A stretch of 64,000 nucleotides of DNA from Proteles cristata cristata (lineage: Eukaryota; Chordata; Mammalia; Carnivora; Hyaenidae): the NCBI GenBank assembly GCA_017311185.1, contig JAESUZ010003088.1, forward strand, positions 1,116,001 to 1,180,000. Reading direction: 5' to 3'. Of this stretch, positions 53,301-63,990 are shown in pieces (positions within the stretch are counted from its first letter, which is position 1; each line of letters starts with the position of its first letter). A program made the position numbers and the translations under genes. Below the pieces are notes generated by a model. That model ran no database searches. It was not told where the DNA came from and was given only the letters and a program-made list of their open reading frames with translations.

Positions 53301-54494
53301 ATAATTTTGTCTATTTGGGTGCTCTCTCTTTTCTTTTGGATAAGTCTGGCTAGAGGTTTGTCAATTTTGTTTACTTTTTCAAAAAACCAACTCTTGGTTT
53401 CATTGATCTGTTCAATTGTTTCTTTGGTCTCTATGTTGTTTATTTCTGCTCTAATTTTTACTATTTCTCTTCTTCTACTGGATTTAGGGCGTTCTTGTTG
53501 CTCTGCCTTTAGTTCCTTTAGGTGAGCTGTTAGATTTTGGACTTGCCCTTTTTCTAACCTCTTGAAATATGCCTGGAGAGCAATGTACTTTCCTCTTAGG
53601 ACTACCTTTGCCACACCCCATAGAGTTTGAATTGTTGTGTTTTCATTTTTGTTTGTTTCCATATATTTTTAAATTTCATCTCTAATTGCCTGATTGGCCC
53701 ATTCATTCTTTAGAAGGGTGTTCTTTAACCTCCATGTTTTTGGAGGCTTTCCAGACTTCTTCCTGTCATTGATTTCAGTTTCAAAGCGTTATGATCTCAC
53801 AGTGTGCATGGTATGATCTCAATTCTTTTATACTTATTGAGGGCTGCTTTATATCCCAGTATGTGATCTATCTTGGAGAATGTGCCATGCGCACTTGAGA
53901 AGAAAGTAAATTCCCTGGCCTCAGGATGTAAAGTTCTAAATATATCCATCAGATCCATCTGGTCCAATGTGTCTTTCAAGTCCATTATGTCTTTAGTGGT
54001 TTTCTGTCTTGTTGACCTATCCATTGCTGTAAGCGGAGTATTAAAGTCCCCTGCTAGTAGCACATTCTTATCTATAAGCTTGTTTCTGTTTGTGACTGTT
54101 TTAGATATTTAGGTGCTCCCATATTCTGTGCATAAACATTTATGATTGTTAGTTCTTCCTGATGGATGGACCCTGTAATTATTATGTAGTGCCCTTCTTC
54201 ATCTCTTGTGATTGTCTTTAATTTAAAGTCCAGTTTGTCTGATAGAAGTATCGCTACTCCGGCTTTCTTTTGATTTCCTGTAGCATGATATATATTTCTC
54301 CATCCCCTTACTTTTAATCTGAAGGTATCTTCCTGTCTAAAATGAGTTTCTTATAGACAGCATATAGATGGATTTTGTTTTTTAATCCATTCTGCTACCC
54401 TATGTCTTTTGATTGGAGCATTCAGCCCATTTACATGTACTGTTATTATTGGAATATGTGGGTTTAGAGTCTTTGTATCCTTTGTAGGGTTCAT
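50353..54494 (-). pseudogene. LINE-1 ORF2 (endonuclease-reverse transcriptase), broken
   Basis: ATG at 54494-54492, stop at 50353-50355, about 1,300 codons without the SINE, normal for mammalian ORF2. N-terminal AP endonuclease part: NGLNAPIKRH near 54.42 kb and GDFNTPLTAMDRSTRQK and SKIDHILGYK at 53.80-54.05 kb. Linker and [20 protein letters not shown] (about 53.36 kb), [13 protein letters not shown], and RT motif A in [12 protein letters not shown] (about 52.69 kb). Where the catalytic FADD is expected the minus strand reads FTGD (52151-52164), losing an Asp. The C-terminal part with Cys-rich [18 protein letters not shown] is open at 50353-51546. Frames between 51.55-52.47 and around 52.80-52.89, 53.66-53.80 and 54.06-54.35 kb are broken by stops or shifts, and a SINE lies at 52197-52399. 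Confidence 0.94.
52197..52399 (-). mobile_element. Young carnivore SINE (type A) inside LINE-1 ORF2
   Basis: Reversed head 'gactaagccacccaggaaccc', 'gtgagatcatgacctaagcgaaag', type A body ('agtcacagactgaaacagg') and tail 'tttatttatttttagg'. Exact 17-bp duplications tcctctctgccaattct lie at 52180-52196 and 52400-52416. It lies on the same strand as the LINE-1 it interrupts and is younger than it. Confidence 0.97.
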
Positions 54495-54540
54495 GTTTGT
54501 GGTGGTGTCTCTGGTATCTTTGTTCCTTGTAACCTTTCCT

Positions 54541-55425
54541 TCAGAGCATCCCCCTCAGGATATCTTGTAGGGCTAGCTTCATGTAGACAAATTCTTTCAA
54601 TTTCTGTTTATTTGGAAAGGTTTTTATCTCTCCTTCTATTTTGAATGACAGGATTGCTGGATAGAGGATTCTTGGCTGCATGTTTTTACTGTTCATCACA
54701 TTGAAGATCTGCTGCCATTCCTTTCTGGCCTGCCAAGTTTCCGTAGATAGGTCTGTCAACACTCTGATAGGTTTCCCTTTGTATGTGAAGGCCCTTTTCT
54801 CTTTAGCTGCTTACAACATTCTCTTTGTCCTTGTATTTTGCCATTTTTACTATGATATGCCGTGCAGAAGATCGATTCAAGTTACGTCTGAGTGGGATCC
54901 TCTGAGCCTCTTTTATTTCAACATTTACTTCCTTCCCCAGGTCGGGGAAGTTCTCTGCTATAATTTGTTCCAGGACTCCTTCAGCTCCTTTCCCTCTCTC
55001 TTCCTCTTCTGGGATTTCTATGATATGGATATTGTTGCACTTGACCATATCGCTGAGCTCTCGAACTCTTCTTTCCTGTCTCTGGATGAGTTTGTCTCTT
55101 TTATTGTCAGCTTCTTGTTTTTCTATAATGGTGTCTTCTAAATCACTTATTCTCCTTTCTGCCTCTTCAATCCGTGTATTGGAATCCTCTAATTTATTAT
55201 GTATCTCATTTATCGCATTTTTTAATTCTTCATGCCTATTTTTATTTTCCATTCTGTCTGTAGCCATAGTTTCTTTGGTGTCCCCTATGTTTTTTTCAAG
55301 ACCGGCTGTTAAATTCACATTATTCTAAAATCTTGTTCAGTTATGCTGCTGATATTTGTTTTGAGTTCATTAGCTGTCATTTCTTCTTGGAGTTTCTTTG
55401 GAGGAGAGCTCTTTTGTTTTCTCAT
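54541..55425 (-). pseudogene. LINE-1 ORF1 (RNA-binding chaperone), broken
   Basis: The ATG is at 55425-55423 and the stop at 54541-54543, about 295 codons, normal for mammalian ORF1p. N-terminal Lys-rich segment, then a coiled-coil-like part (ISDLEDTIIEKQEADNKRDK) and the RNA-recognition core (NIHIIEIPEEEERGKGAE, LEQIIAENFPDLGK). The C-terminal domain (LTDLSTETWQARKEWQQIF, YPAILSFKIEGEIKTF) is in another frame (54541-54762). At least two disruptions: a stop near 55325 just after ITEQDFRIM, and a frame change near 54800 after KDKENVVSS. No working ORF1p can be made. Confidence 0.92.
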
Positions 55426-57226
55426 TTTAGTTAGCTTTCTGGCTCTTGTTGGTTTTAAAGACATATTATGCTCTCTGTTTCTATGAGCGCTGCTATATCC
55501 AAGAAGACTCTTTGACTTTCCAGGGCCTATCCTTTCAGAGATTGTTTTTTGATTGGTATCCCTCGGTCTCTCTTGTTGGGACCTTAGTTATTTTATCTTT
55601 CCTATTTGTAGTGATATTTGGGACTCTTCACCCTTGTGTACTCTAGCTTAGTTTCTTGAGGTAGCCCTGGAAAAGAAAACAGACAGACAAACACAAAGGG
55701 AGCAGGGGCACACAAACGCACAGGCTAATTCAACTAACATGCAAAGTGAGAGGGAAAACGAAAAAGTTAAGAGAAAAGACGGAGGAGGGAGGGCGAATAA
55801 TAGGGAGTATAAAATACATAAGAGGGTCAAAAAGGAGAAAAGAAGAAAACCAATGGACAAAGAACAGTTTAAAGCGTATAACCGGATTTCCCAGCTACAG
55901 TTAAATAGCCGTGTGTATGCAGTGCTGGTTGAAGAGCATAGAGAAGGAGAGAGAAGACAGGGCGGGGATGAGGCAAAACTGGAGATAGAATGAACAGGCA
56001 GAAGGGATAAGAACTTTTTTCAAAGAGGTAAAGGGTAGAATATGGTTGGATAGGTGAGAGAAGGATGCTGGTATTATCCAGAGAAACTATATAGTCTAAT
56101 GACTCCTTAGAGAACGAGATGAAAATGTCGGTAGGTGTAGAATTTACATTTACAGAATGGACTCGCTGTGATTGTTTAAACAAGCTGGCGACCAAAGTTA
56201 ATCAGGTCAGTGTTCTGGGGAAAAAAGAGAGAAAAGAGAAAGGAGAAGAAAAAAAGGAGAAAAAAAGGGAGGAGGTCACCTCTCAGGCAGGGATGGGTGT
56301 GGCGTGATCCAACACCTCAGGCGGGAGCTCTGCCTTGGCGGTTGTGGGGAGGAGAGTGACGGTGCTCCAGTCCCTTCTTGAACCAAGCGCTGCACCTCGC
56401 TTTTTTGGGCGTGTAAACTCCCCATACCGGGGGGCGCAGCCGAAGTTCATTGCACTCTTCAACTCAGGCCAGTCCCAATCTCCAAATCCCAGTCCACGTG
56501 CCCCTGCTAAAATTGCCTTAGACACAGCTTCCCAGGCAACCCCCGCGGGGCAATTCCAGGCCCCCTGCCGAGCTCTGGGGGTGGGGTCAGAATCGCTGCT
56601 TCCTTCTCTGGGTCTGGAGCCCGCTGGAGTGAGGAAAACCAGGTCCCTCTATGGCTCGTCACCCGAAACACGAACTCACAGGCAAATTTCCCAGTTTTTA
56701 GCTCTTTGCCTTCCCTCTAGAGCCCCAGCCAGCCAGGAGCGTGGACGCCCGGTGTCCGCGCGGCTCTTTCAGGGGCCCCAGCTGCCCGGGAGGACAATGG
56801 CGGCAGGTGCGCCGCTGCTGTGAAGCCCAGCCGCCAGGAGCCCCCCCACAGCAGCAGTCTGTGCGCTCAGCCCCCCAGGACCAGTTGGTGCGAGGGGACC
56901 TGGCATGCAGGTATTTGGCAAGTATGGTCTTTCTATGCCCCAAGCGGAGGTTTTTCTGTCTCGGACTCTCTCTTTTATCCCCTCTCACTCCCGTAGAGGG
57001 TAGAGGGGGATCGCCTCCAACCCTGGAGTCTCCGATCCCGGCCCGATTTTACCTTCCCCGGTTCGCACTCACGTTAGAAGGCTTTCTCAGTGGATTCTGC
57101 ATCCTTTTTCTCCCAGTCTATCAGGTTTTATAAGGTTTCCAATGGCTTCAGATCTTTACCATGTGATGTATGGGCGCGAGTGCAAGTATGGAGCTCCTTA
57201 CTTCTCCGCCATCTTGCCCCCTCTCC
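55426..57226 (-). promoter_or_regulatory. LINE-1 5'UTR with internal promoter (CpG-rich)
   Basis: About 1.8 kb upstream of ORF1. From 56280 to 57226 it is the most CpG-dense DNA of the window, unlike the AT-rich surroundings. At the 5' end, on the LINE-1 strand, the sequence reads caagatggcgga (57209-57220 reversed), the YY1-type site known to position LINE-1 transcription start. The 56335-56823 plus-strand frame (162 codons) and other GC-driven frames here are chance. Transcription today is not shown. Confidence 0.8.
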
Positions 57227-57599
57227 CGTAATAAACCTTTCTATTTCACTTTGCCTTTTGATCCTTTGTCAAACTATGGCTTACCATCTGACATTCTACT
57301 TAACAAACGTTAATTTAAGAAAATCACAACACCTGTTTATCCCATTCCAGTTATCACATACTCCATGTCCTTTTTTGGACAGGGTTTTGTCCATTTAACA
57401 TGTGCTTAGGAAAGCTGTCAACCATCTAGAAATTTTGAGAATGTTCTAGCCTGTTCATTTGTTTTCAGTGTCTGTCCTACAGATAGAGGCCAAAAAATAG
57501 CCCTCAAACCCCAACTATTTCCCAACAATACTTGTCTTTATTAATATGTTGTAGTACGTTCTGTATCATTCATGAAAAACTAATGATGAGACCCATAGT

Positions 57600-57855
57600 G
57601 TACAGCTACTATTGATACTTTTTCTATATCCTGCCCCCCCTCCACTATGTTCTCTCAACTCTGCTTTCATAACATTCTGTGGCTATATCTCCTGTTGCAT
57701 GAATCATGCTATACTATCATTGTTTGTTTATATGTCTGTCTCTACCACTACACTAAGAACTCTTTGTAGGCTAAGCATGAGTTTCATTCATCTTTATGTT
57801 CTTAATTCCTGGCAAGTCATTCAGTCAGCTCAAAGAATCATCTGAATGATTAGGC
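57600..57855 (+). repeat. L2 LINE 3' region
   Basis: 'ttgtttatatgtctgtctctacc', 'aagaactctttgtaggctaagcatgagtttcatt' (in part), 'ttcttaattcctggcaag' and 'gaatcatctgaatga' follow the L2 3' order. Diverged but long. Confidence 0.6.
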
Positions 57856-57904
57856 AAAAGCTGGCTGAGAGCATGTATTAGCAGTTCTTTGCTGATGTAA
57901 ATAT

Positions 57905-58110
57905 TATCCAGTCCTACTTAATATTTGTCTAATACTTTTGAAGACACCACAAATAACCTATCAAATGTAATCATCAGCACAGTTCTGTGCAGCCAGTACA
58001 ACACTCTATATCATAGTGTTTGAAAAGACTCAAAAAGATGAACTAACATCTTCTCAGTCACCATGCTAATTGGTGGTACAGCTAAGTTTGATTCTAGGTT
58101 TTAAAACCCA
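57905..58110 (-). repeat. Possible MIR fragment
   Basis: 'acttttgaagacaccacaaa', 'gatgaactaacatcttctc' and 'tggtggtacagctaagtttgattctagg' loosely follow a reversed MIR. Weak. Confidence 0.4.
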
Positions 58111-58276
58111 CTTTTAAAAAAATTATTTTCTTCAAAATCTGTTCTTGTGTAGTAAACACATCCCCTTTAGAAGAAATCTTAAATTTCTTACTTTTACCAA
58201 TTTTATATTGCTGTGCAACATTTCCCCTAGAGCGCTGTAAACTGTTCCTTATACATTAAATATAATTAAACTTTCT

Positions 58277-58525
58277 TGTTTTATTTTTTAATTTTTATGC
58301 TTATTTATATTTAAGAGAGAACGAGTGAGAGAGCATACGCATGTGTGTACACCCACACAAGTGGGGGAGGGCCAGAGAGAAAGAGGGAGACACAGAATCT
58401 GAAGCAGGCTCCAGGCTCTCAGCTGTCAGCACAGAGCTTGAATGCGGGGCTGGAATTCATGAGCTTTGAGATCATGACCAGAGCCAAAGTCAGAAACTTA
58501 ACCAACTGAGCCACCCAGGTGCCCC
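58277..58525 (-). mobile_element. Carnivore tRNA-Lys SINE, minus strand (type B)
   Basis: Reversed head 'aactgagccacccaggtgcccc', 'tgagatcatgaccagagcc', body 'gagacacagaatctgaagcaggctccagg' (type B) and an A-tail seen as T-rich DNA (58277-58310). A CA/GT-rich expansion ('catgtgtgtacacccacacaagtg') is inside the purine tract. Duplication about taaactttct (58267-58276) / taaactctttc (58526-58536). Confidence 0.94.
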
Positions 58526-58536
58526 TAAACTCTTTC

Positions 58537-58999
58537 CAAAAGTGTTTCTTTATGGGGAATAAGTGCATGAAATGAGTGTTTGGTAAAATAGTCTCCTCTC
58601 AGAATGAAAGGCTATTTGGACAGAATGATGAACAAAGTAGAATACCCACCTTCAGACCAAATGTGATTAAAGAGTATGGGGTGAGATTCTTAAACAGGTA
58701 TGAGGCCAAATAGTCAAGAAAAGGACCAGATGAAACAACACACTGATGGGAATACTTCTCTTGGATGTGGGAAACTCAGAGAGTTTGGTCAGTTAAATGA
58801 AAGATGGAAAACAAGAGAAGGCCTCAGATTTTTTTTTTCCTGTACTTTGTTTTTAGGGAGACCACACCCTTTAGGGTAACTTTCCTCCTCCATCTTTGAC
58901 CATATGCTTCCAGTAAAGCTAAACATACCCAAGGTCCAGGACTGACTCAGACAACTGATGGCAAGTAAGGCAATGCTCCCCACCCCCTTGCCAAAGCAA
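58537..58999. other. No recognisable feature
   Basis: Unique-looking sequence between a SINE and an old repeat. No supported frame. Confidence 0.35.
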
Positions 59000-59345
59000 C
59001 TAGTTCAAAGATTGACACATGACCCAAACTGGAACAATAAGACCAAAAACAGCTAATATTGGAACTTTTGTGGGAGCAGTCTGAGTAGTGGCTTCTCCTT
59101 TAATGCACTGTTAAAACAATGTGAAATTAAAGCTGACAGTTACTACTACAAAGAGGCTTAGAATTGGACTAATGTAGAGAAGACAGAACTGTTTTCAAAG
59201 ATGGTGACATCTTTAAAGCCTTGGATCCAGAAATGTAAGCATTCCTGAATTTGGACTCGTAGGTTAAATAAATCTACTTATTATGATGTCAAGTTGCATT
59301 ATCCGATAGTTTTAAATTAAAGCTGCCTAACTGACATGGCCTGAG
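59000..59345 (+). repeat. Possible old LTR-like repeat, family not named
   Basis: 'tgacacatgacccaaactgg', 'ggagcagtctgagtagtggc', 'gccttggatccagaaatg' and 'cctgaatttggactcgtagg' with 'aaataaatctacttatt' behind them recall a mammalian LTR-type repeat ending in a poly-A-signal-containing segment. Family uncertain. Confidence 0.4.
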
Positions 59346-60109
59346 ACCAGAGCAATTCCTCAGAACTGTGTATTGGTAGAGATGGACCAAGTAAAACATG
59401 GGGAAAGGGGATAGACATAATATCAGAAAAATTAGGCCTAAGGTTTTGCATAAAATCACATGAAACATGTATAAGAGAATCTTAGGATGATGCTAATAAA
59501 ATACCAGGGTTCTAATAATGGGGATTAAATAAATGTTACTTCTCTTCTCTCTCTTGAAATATGACCCCTTAATGAACTAGAAGCACTTAGTGATAAAGTA
59601 AAAGAGGGCTATTCTCCATGCTCTTTGCATTCATTTAGTTAATGAATTACCCAGCTAATCTAAGGCCTGGCTTTTTTACCAGGACACAGCATTCACTGTG
59701 AACGGGTTACAGGTGAGGTGAAATATTGATCATTTCAGTTCTTGAGCTTTGCTTTAGTGAAGATATTGCTAGAAGCTGGAACAAGCCCCAATACTCCATT
59801 GGAGTTTTATATATGTTATATACCTATATTATATATTATGTAATAAACACAGTAATAATTTATTTGGAATTCATCACCTATGTTCTATTGCAAGATATTA
59901 TTTCTATTCACATTTTATTTGTGATTATTACTCTCACATGGCCACACTTAGAAGGAATGCTAGGACATCAAGTCCCTAGCTAGACAGCCACTTCTCAAAA
60001 ACAACTATCCTATGAAAGGGAAATGTAAAGTTCAAGCCCGACAGATTTGCCATAAGGGCTTGAGCCATTAGCTGGTTATTTCTAGCCATGAGCAAACATA
60101 GTCATTAAC
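59346..60109. other. No recognisable feature
   Basis: AT-rich; a TA-rich patch at 59801-59845. The 85-codon frame at 59.73-59.98 kb has no motif. Confidence 0.4.
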
Positions 60110-60124
60110 CCAAGTGTATCTTTT

Positions 60125-60353
60125 TTTTTAAGTTTATTTTTTGAGAAAGAGAGAGAAAGATTGAGAGACAGAGACAGAGAGAGATAAGAGTGTGAGTGGG
60201 GAAAGGGCAGAGAGAGAAGGAGACACAGAATCTGGAGCCGGCTCCAGGCTCCAAGCTGCCAACACAGAGCCCAATGCGGGGCTGGAACTCACAGACCGTG
60301 AGATCATGACCTGAGCTGAAGTCGGACACTACCGGCTGAGCCACTCAGCACCT
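60125..60353 (-). mobile_element. Carnivore tRNA-Lys SINE, minus strand (type B)
   Basis: Reversed head 'gctgagccactcagcacct', 'cgtgagatcatgacctgagctg', type B body ('gagacacagaatctggagccgg') and GA-rich tract with a T-rich tail. Exact 15-bp duplications ccaagtgtatctttt at 60110-60124 and 60354-60368. The head lacks a few bases ('gacactaccggctg'). Confidence 0.96.
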
Positions 60354-60368
60354 CCAAGTGTATCTTTT

Positions 60369-61009
60369 AAACATCTTGATTTTCAATGTGGGCCGTGACA
60401 TACAGTTTGAAAAGCATCCATCTAAGGTATAAGTCACTGGTACCCATAGACTTGACATTTTTTTGTTTGTTGATTCTCAAACTTTTAAATTCTCCAGGTA
60501 CTCCATCATTGTGGATTTGGCTCAACTCCTTTTCTGACACTTCATTTTTCTCCCTTTACCATTTGTGTTAGCATGGCACCACTCTGGTTTCATTTCCTCT
60601 TCAACTTGCCTCTCTGCCCATTAACCACCTAATGCTTATCAACTTCCCTTTATCTTTTAACTATTCTGGAACCTGATCTCTGTCAAAGTGCATTTCCATT
60701 CATCTCATCATGAGAAATCCCAGCACTTGACAGGGAAACCAATGACTGTCATATAGTTCTTCGGGTATAAAATAAGGAAATTACTGTTTTAAGTTTTTAA
60801 TGTCAACATTTATTCATCTTTTAACATGTAAGTGGTTACATTGGCAGGGATTGATGAAAACATGTGGATGCCCTTATAGAAGCCTCTCTTATGCAGTAAA
60901 TAATTTAAAAATTCTTTATCCCTTTCTCAGTTTATCAAGTATATCATACTCCTAAATATTTCCTTTATGCAAGAGAATAAGTGTAGAATGTATTCTATAT
61001 GTATTAGGT
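60369..61009. other. No recognisable feature
   Basis: AT-rich unique-looking DNA; no supported frame. Confidence 0.4.
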
Positions 61010-61405
61010 ATGCTGGCTACCTCCCATAACAAATAAAACCACAACTTCTATGACTAAACACATTGTAGAAGATTCTTTTTTGTTCATATATGTTCAATGT
61101 TCTGTGTTCCTTGTTATGGGAGAAGGAGTCAGCTCCACAGTCATTTCATTTAGGGATTCAAGCCTTTGATATTGGATTAACTTCAATATTTTACTTCCAA
61201 GATCGTTCTGAGAATCACTGTCTGACAGGCAAGAGTGGAAGAGCATAAAGAATCTCACATAGGGAGATTTTGGTGTCAGACATGAAAGGACCATATATAA
61301 TGTCTGCTCTCCTCCAACTGGACCAAATGCTGTCCTACAACCCTACCTAAGTGTAGAAGAGACTGGAAATGTAGTTTGGCTGTGGAAATGGGTTTAAGGT
61401 GCAGC
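61010..61405 (-). repeat. Old LTR-like interspersed repeat, family not named
   Basis: 'ctggctacctcccataacaaat', 'gacaggcaagagtggaagagc', 'tgtctgctctcctccaactgg', 'gactggaaatgtagtttggctgtggaaatggg' (in part) follow the order of the repeat at 46905-47215. Diverged. Confidence 0.4.
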
Positions 61406-62984
61406 TACTGCACTTGGCCTTTAACTTAAAAAAAAAAAAAAAAAACAGCTTATTCATTTATCTTGCCTTGTATATTAAATTCATGTTTCAGAGTCTTTAG
61501 TCCAGCATCAATTCCCACCTCAATCTTAGCAAATTAATTTCTCATTATGCTCAGCAAAGACCTTCCTTGTCATCCAAACTAATTTACTTTCTATCCACCA
61601 GTCCTATTTACTATGCATTTTCATAGGCTATTTCAATTTAATCCACCTGGATACATGTCCTTTATTTTTCTATCAAACCTTAATCTCTACATCCTTAAAC
61701 CATGATATAAAACCTATCTTTTCTAGAAGATTTTTCAGCATTAATAAAGCTATATCCTTGATCATATTCATGTGTATGACCCCTTGGTGTAGTAATTTCC
61801 TCTCTCTTGTCTTTCCTCAGATTTCTGGGAGCCTTGAGAAGGGTAGAAGTTAAGGGCATCAATTCATAGACAAGCTCCATAATGTGATATGTTGCTCACA
61901 GTGTAACCTTCCATTAACATTCATTTCATGACATCATACTTTGGCTAATGTCTGTGAATTCCTTCATAAGCTAATGCTACATCTGATCCTAGCCTATCAA
62001 ATCTCTTGGTGATTGTTTAATTTTTTGGGGATCTTCCCATAATTCTTTTCTTCCGATTCATATTATTTAGAATAGGTAGGAGTCGATCAGAAACTCTAGA
62101 GGACAAAAATCACAAAGCTTTGAAATAAATTTTTAAAAATTAGAAAATCTTTTATTACTGTAATAAACTGCTTCAAAGTCTGTATATATGTGCATATACA
62201 AATGCACACATACAAATATATTGGAGACACATCTTAGAGATGCCTCTTTAAAGCTATTCCTTTTACTTTTTGGCTATCTATGACTTTACACTGAATAGAA
62301 TCCAAGAGAAACACTTTTATTCTTTTTCTTTTTTACATTTTCTAAAAACAAACTTTCTTTTAAAATGAGGGTATAGGTTAGAGGATCTATGTGTGAATCT
62401 AAGAACATCTGCACCACGTTGTGTTAATGTAAGTAGAAAGGGAAGAAAACACAAGAAAAGATCCTTAGCAAAAATAAAAGATCAAACATGCCAGAGTACT
62501 AAAAATGAAACCTCCCTATGCTACTGAATGCTTCATGTCATCATTAGGGGTTGTGTGGAATTTGTTATAGTGTTCTCCCTTCAAATTATAATTTTTCACC
62601 TAAAAATATTTTCAGTATCATACACATGAATTAGAAGTAATTTTATTCTAGACCTAGAATACATATCACTGCTCCAAGTGAAAACACGGTAGGCAAAATT
62701 CCCTCATCAATTAGATTTTCTCACATAAAACTTGAGTCTTAGTCTCTCACCTCAATGCTGAACCCCATTGTGTGAACCCCAAGTGAATACCTGGGATAAG
62801 TTCTGCTGGGTGGGTGCACTGGAGCTTAAAACGCTATGCTAGCGAAGGGGACAGATGCTTCTCCAGAGACAGTAAGGAAGAACACACACTAAGGTGACCG
62901 GCTTTAGCTGCAACCACCACGCTGGGTCCTAAACCATGCCTATGCTAAGCAAATGCTTACCTATCTTTCTTTTCCCAAGAGTGA
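61406..62984. other. No recognisable gene; an A-run
   Basis: An A-run of about 17 at 61429-61445 follows the old repeat. The rest is AT-rich unique-looking DNA. Around 62.79-62.95 kb the sequence is less AT-rich with no motif that I can name. Confidence 0.35.
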
Positions 62985-63112
62985 TTCGCAGCGCTGTTTC
63001 CTATTAGAATCATTTATGAAACATCCAAAATGCTGACTCCCCAGGCTTTTCTGCAACTCAGTGTAAGCAGCTGATGGTTTGATTCAGAGCCCCCCAAATC
63101 CTAACTGGATAT
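62985..63112 (+). repeat. hAT/Charlie-type MER fragment (MER5-like)
   Basis: 'gtttcctattagaatcatttatgaaa', 'atgctgactccccaggcttttctgc' and 'gatggtttgattcagagcccccc' in order fit a small hAT fossil. Confidence 0.6.
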
Positions 63113-63300
63113 CCTAACCTTGCCCTCCTCTCTGCAAGGGAGTCCTCTTAAAATTCACATGATTTCATCTCTCCTTAAAGCTCTTTAGGCCAAAATGAGT
63201 TGGCACTAAAACAAAACAAAACCACCAGCCTTTTATCAAGCCACCCCTAAAAGTTGACTTCAGAAAATGGAAAAGCCCTTTTAAAAATTCAGCTTTTTTA

Positions 63301-63503
63301 GGGGTCCCTGGGTGGCCCAATCAGTTAAGCCTCCATCTCCTGATGTCTGCTCAGGGCATGATCTCATGGTTTATGAGATCAAACTCCATCAGTCTCTGCA
63401 CTGACAGCACAGAGCCTACTTGGGATTCTTTTCTCTCTCCCTCTCTCTGCCTCTCCCATGTGGGCTCTTTCTCTCAAAAGAAATAAATTTAAAAAAATTT
63501 TTA
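63301..63503 (+). mobile_element. Carnivore tRNA-Lys SINE, plus strand (type C)
   Basis: 'ggggtccctgggtggcccaatc', 'gggcatgatctcatggtttatg', 'gggattcttttctctctccctc' and 'tcaaaagaaataaattt' tail. Candidate duplications aaattcagctttt / aaagccagcttga are poor; older copy. Confidence 0.92.
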
Positions 63504-63674
63504 AAGCCAGCTTGATATTAAAATAGCTCAAATTGCTTATCAAATTAATCATTTATTTTTATTTTAGGACATTTATTTTAAATATGTTAAAACAGATCAT
63601 TTTCCTAACAATAGAAGTCAGAGTGGGATTTTTGTTCTTTGGGTTTTTTAGGAATAGAACATATCCCTATTTTT

Positions 63675-63990
63675 GAAATAATTAATTCACTGGTAAGTAT
63701 TTATTGAGCACCTAACAAATGTGTATTGCTCTTATATTCAGCTCTGTGGAAAACAGAACAGAATCTGAAGCTTATTTTTTCAATAAAGGTAGGTAAAAAC
63801 AGATATTAATAGTATAAAACAATTAGTCAATAAGCATCAAAAATGATGGGCATAAAGTAAGTGTCTAAGAGTGGAGAAAGGAGAGAAGTGGCTAAGATTA
63901 CTGAGGAAAAGCCAAGAGGAATGAAAAAGTGGAAGGCTGGCAACAGGACACTATTGTGCATTGATTGCTATTGAGGAGCCTAGATTTCTT
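63675..63990 (-). repeat. L2 LINE 3' region
   Basis: 'agtatttattgagcacctaaca', 'ctctgtggaaaacagaacaga', then a decayed extension ('aagtggctaagattactgagg', 'ggaaggctggcaacagg') consistent with the reversed L2 3' region. The extension past about 63830 is less sure. Confidence 0.55.

Larger units (their letters stand above)
50202..57226 (-). mobile_element. Full-length LINE-1, minus strand (dead)
   Basis: The element runs from 57226 (5' end) to 50202 (3' end), 7.0 kb, of which about 220 bp are a later SINE plus duplicated target. Duplications cgtaataaacctt lie at 50189-50201 and 57227-57239 and match exactly. Order on the minus strand: CpG-rich 5'UTR (57226 to about 55426), ORF1 (55425-54541), ORF2 (54494-50353), 3'UTR and an A-rich tail now seen as a CT-rich run (50202-50233). 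ORF1 and ORF2 are both broken. It belongs to the same family as the truncated copy at 42.7 kb. Confidence 0.96.
49679..57305 (+). mobile_element. Probable solitary LTR, split by a full-length LINE-1
   Basis: Left part 49679-50201 begins TGTGTAGGG and right part 57240-57305 ends TTAACA, so it has TG...CA ends. A TATA-like 'ataataaagg' lies at 50091-50100 and AATAAA at 50192-50197, about 100 bp later; this spacing suits a U3-R-U5 layout. Text such as 'cctgagtgctgccctgctc' and 'cctcctccagaatttgtacg' is LTR-like. No gag, pol or env sequence is next to it. Family not identified; the end positions are inferred. Confidence 0.45.

Noticed and set aside
53094..53525. 143-codon plus-strand frame (and 153 codons at 54680-55141)
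   Set aside because: Both are antisense shadows of LINE-1 ORF2 and ORF1; the hydrophobic composition comes from reading A-rich coding DNA backwards.
56335..56823. 162-codon plus-strand frame in CpG-rich DNA
   Set aside because: It runs antisense through the LINE-1 5'UTR, where GC-rich composition makes stop codons rare.
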